A stretch of 6,393 nt of DNA, from positions 1-6,393 of the forward strand of contig JAEZSD010000050.1 of the NCBI GenBank assembly GCA_023422095.1. Reading direction: 5' to 3'. Positions 5,601 to 6,393 of the stretch are shown here, piece after piece. Numbering within the stretch: the first letter of the stretch is position 1; the number at the start of each line of letters is the position of its first letter. The notes under the pieces are model-generated. The model was not told the DNA's origin. It saw only the letters and a program-made list of their open reading frames with translations, and searched no databases. A program made the translations under genes and the position numbers. This DNA comes from Bacillota bacterium (GTDB lineage: Bacteria; Bacillota_I; Bacilli_A; RFN20; CAG-826).

Positions 5601-6257
5601 TTGCAGGACAAATCCGTTTGGATTATCGGTGGTGATGGTTGGGCTTACGACATTGGTTATGGCGGACTCGATCACGTTTTAGCCAACGAAGAAGACGTCA
5701 ATATTTTAGTCCTCGATACCGAAGTCTATTCTAATACTGGCGGACAATCCTCCAAGTCTTCTCAGACCGGATCAATCGCTAAGTTCACTGCTTCCGGCAA
5801 ACAAACCGCTAAGAAAAATCTCGCTTTAATGGCGATGAGTTATGGCAATGTCTACGTCGCTCAAATCGCGCTAGGCGCCAACCCACTCGCGGCTATCAAA
5901 GCGTTAAAAGAAGCTGAATCTTATGATGGACCAAGTCTTATCATCACTTATTCGCCATGTGTTAATCATGGAATCAAAGGCGGACTTTCAAATTCCATGC
6001 TTCAAGAGAAAAAAGCAGTTGCTTCCGGATACTTCCCAATTTTCCGTTACGATCCTCGTCTCGCTAAAGAAGGAAAATCTCCACTTACTGTTGATATGTC
6101 AGAGCCTGATTATAGTAAATTCAGAGAATTTGTTATGACTGAGACACGCTTCTCACAATTACCACATGTCAATCCAGAACAAGCCGAAGAATTGCTCAAT
6201 AAAGCTGAAACATACGCTCGCCAACGTTTAGAAAGAATCAAAAAACTAGGAGCGTAA
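2673..6257 (+). CDS. nifJ: Pyruvate:ferredoxin (flavodoxin) oxidoreductase, single-chain
   Basis: Cytoplasmic enzyme that oxidatively decarboxylates pyruvate with CoA to acetyl-CoA and CO2 and passes electrons to ferredoxin or flavodoxin. At 1194 residues it is full length for the homodimeric PFOR type. Domain I has YPITPSS (31-37), the catalytic-site VSELQSEAGAAGAVHG (61-76), SARAIATRSLSIFGD (115-129) and FFDGFRTSHE. Domain II follows near 270-375. Domain III, the CoA-binding region in this family, has GLGSDGTVSANK (424-435). The two-cluster ferredoxin domain has CxxCxxCxxxCP at C693, C696, C699 and C703, and a second set at C751, C754, C757 and C761. The proximal [4Fe-4S] cluster ligands are C836 and C839 (GACAGCGETPY), C864 (ATGCSS) and C1096 (SPCVNHG). 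The thiamine diphosphate motif is GDGW (987-990) to N1021 (YSNTGGQ). All expected ligands are present. Small oddities are GDQQD for the commoner GDHxD and Leu instead of Pro after C761. The gene is monocistronic with its own promoter and terminator. No electron-acceptor gene is in view. Confidence 0.97.
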   Translation: MSEIKKTMLSVDGNTAASLESYNFIEVAAIYPITPSSTMAENVDVYASQKKKNYFGSVVKVSELQSEAGAAGAVHGVLQAGGLAATYTASQGLLLMLPNIYKWVGELLPAVLHVSARAIATRSLSIFGDQQDIYAIRQTGICLLCSHSVQEVADLTPVAHLIAIDASYPVCHFFDGFRTSHEIQNVEFVDDAEWKKLLPMDKVEEFRARALNPHTHPVTRGGAENDDIYFQGREAQNSHAARVVDIADKYFKEASRLTGRHYAPFTYYGAKDATHIIVAMGSVTETATEVIDALKDKKIGLIKVHLYRPFSSKHFLEVLPKSVKRIAVLDRTKEMGATGEPLYLDVVSVLKANKLDIEVFGGRYGLSSKDTQPRDIKSVYDFLESEKPWTSFTVGINDDVTHLSIPVDESFHIKGNYTSCLFYGLGSDGTVSANKSSIKIIGDATHQYAQAYFAYDSKKAGGATRSHLRFGKTPIHSTYYVQNADFVSCSLDTYVMKFDMIRNLKQGGTFLLNTDMSDEQLIKVLPNRMKYQLASKKAKFYVIDANKIAGEVGMGRHTNTILQASFFYLNPDIMPYEEANKWMKKFAEKSYAKKGEDVVKMNWKAIDAGTEGLREVKVDSEWAKLSPKAEVILTGDDYFDSFVTIIDNLGGDDLPTSKFTEYELLDGTMRNDVSFIQKRSIADRVPHWNKNKCIQCNTCSFVCPHATIRPVLMDDAEYAAAPVIVKDDYLNAFGPGLQGLKFRIQVSTKNCVGCGLCVAECLANKQSISKLQPGEKLTSDMMALEMMEAKSQFPQEVAADYLYKLSYKGDRLPAAMQATVKGVGFLKPYMEVSGACAGCGETPYYRLVSQLFGKDMLVANATGCSSIYCGSTPLTPFNTDKDGQGVAWANSLFEDNAEFGYGMRVATDAKIKHIIEILSAAKERETVEPELKAIIDQYFANIKNRIEMREIAPKLVSLVKESKDVNVKEVLQYERDLQDKSVWIIGGDGWAYDIGYGGLDHVLANEEDVNILVLDTEVYSNTGGQSSKSSQTGSIAKFTASGKQTAKKNLALMAMSYGNVYVAQIALGANPLAAIKALKEAESYDGPSLIITYSPCVNHGIKGGLSNSMLQEKKAVASGYFPIFRYDPRLAKEGKSPLTVDMSEPDYSKFREFVMTETRFSQLPHVNPEQAEELLNKAETYARQRLERIKKLGA

Positions 6258-6266
6258 TCATTTTAA

Positions 6267-6300
6267 AAAAACAGGCACCTAAAAAATTGCCTGTTTTTCT
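6267..6300 (+). terminator. Intrinsic terminator after nifJ
   Basis: AAAAACAGGCA (6267-6277) pairs perfectly with TGCCTGTTTTT (6288-6298) across a 10-base loop, and the T run continues as CTT. It begins 10 bases after the nifJ stop. The A tract in front and T tract behind could in principle make it work on both strands. Confidence 0.88.
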
Positions 6301-6328
6301 TGCCAATTAATTTAATTTTATATATACT
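6300..6328 (+). promoter_or_regulatory. Promoter of the gene starting at 6354
   Basis: TTGCCA (6300-6305) and TATACT (6323-6328) are exactly 17 bases apart, and each matches the consensus at 5 of 6 positions. The -35 box begins at the last base of the preceding terminator's T-rich tail. The -10 box is identical to that of nifJ, but the nifJ dyad is not conserved here; only a short TACT-ATC-AGTA repeat follows. Confidence 0.75.
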
Positions 6329-6339
6329 ATCAGTAGGTT

Positions 6340-6344
6340 AAGGA
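6340..6344 (+). promoter_or_regulatory. Ribosome binding site for the gene at 6354
   Basis: AAGGA ends 9 bases before ATG 6354, within the normal spacing range, and supports that start codon. Confidence 0.65.
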
Positions 6345-6353
6345 ACAAATTTT

Positions 6354-6393
6354 ATGAAAAAAAATCAAAGAGAAATCGAATGTTTGTTTGAAC
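6354..6393 (+). CDS. Start of an unidentified gene (first 13 codons, cut by the window end)
   Basis: ATG 6354 opens a frame that reads MKKNQREIECLFE to the edge of the window. The call rests on its context: a 17-spaced promoter at 6300-6328 and an AAGGA ribosome binding site, both correctly placed. The second to fourth codons lie in a run of eight A (6357-6364). The visible residues are too few to name a family. The start is hydrophilic with no sign of a signal peptide. Confidence 0.65.
   Translation, partial: MKKNQREIECLFE

Noticed and set aside
2673..6257. Mycoplasma-type recoding of UGA as tryptophan, or a frameshift in nifJ
   Set aside because: The frame is continuous over 1194 codons, Trp residues in conserved places are TGG, and all family motifs appear in order.
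1..6393. CRISPR array, insertion sequence, phage or defence genes
   Set aside because: No spaced direct repeats, transposase-like frame or terminal inverted repeats were found. The window holds ordinary metabolic genes with compact spacing.

Overview
The window looks like a piece of chromosome from an AT-rich, anaerobic or fermentative bacterium of the Bacilli/Mycoplasmatota (Tenericutes-like) kind. The signs are strong AGGAGG-type ribosome binding sites, short intergenic gaps, intrinsic terminators, TTGxxx-N17-TAtAcT promoters, a single-chain pyruvate:ferredoxin oxidoreductase, and a Lys-tRNA with a CTT anticodon and encoded CCA. UGA is not used as tryptophan: all Trp codons seen are TGG and every frame closes on TAA, so the standard bacterial code fits. 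The lineage is inferred from these traits and not from any database match.

Layout, all on the + strand. (a) 1-971: the 3' part of a 5'-nucleotidase/UshA-like metallophosphoesterase gene that begins before the window. (b) 985-1103: a promoter and a tRNA-Lys(CTT) gene, then a two-hairpin trailer ending in an intrinsic terminator (to 1178). (c) 1179-1290: an AT-rich leader without a convincing promoter, ending in an 11-bp hairpin that directly abuts the Shine-Dalgarno sequence. (d) 1291-2576: a two-gene operon of a small Rex-like winged-helix protein and galU, separated by 2 bases and closed by a strong terminator. (e) 2615-6257: nifJ (PFOR) with its own near-consensus promoter, an 18-bp dyad over the -10 element, and a terminator. 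(f) 6300-6393: a promoter, ribosome binding site and first 13 codons of an unidentified gene.

Functionally, PFOR converts pyruvate to acetyl-CoA and feeds electrons to ferredoxin or flavodoxin, the core of fermentative energy metabolism. GalU supplies UDP-glucose for glycolipid or envelope glycan synthesis. The 5'-nucleotidase would salvage nucleotides or phosphate.

The most interesting point is the 141-residue protein in front of galU. It resembles only the N-terminal DNA-binding domain of the redox repressor Rex. The NADH-sensing Rossmann domain is absent, and the recognition-helix arginine and the glycine turn of Rex have been replaced. Nearby, the nifJ promoter carries a perfect 7-4-7 inverted repeat with the geometry of a Rex operator but a different sequence. 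A regulatory link between the two is a testable hypothesis, not something the sequence proves. No CRISPR array, insertion sequence, phage gene or defence system was seen.
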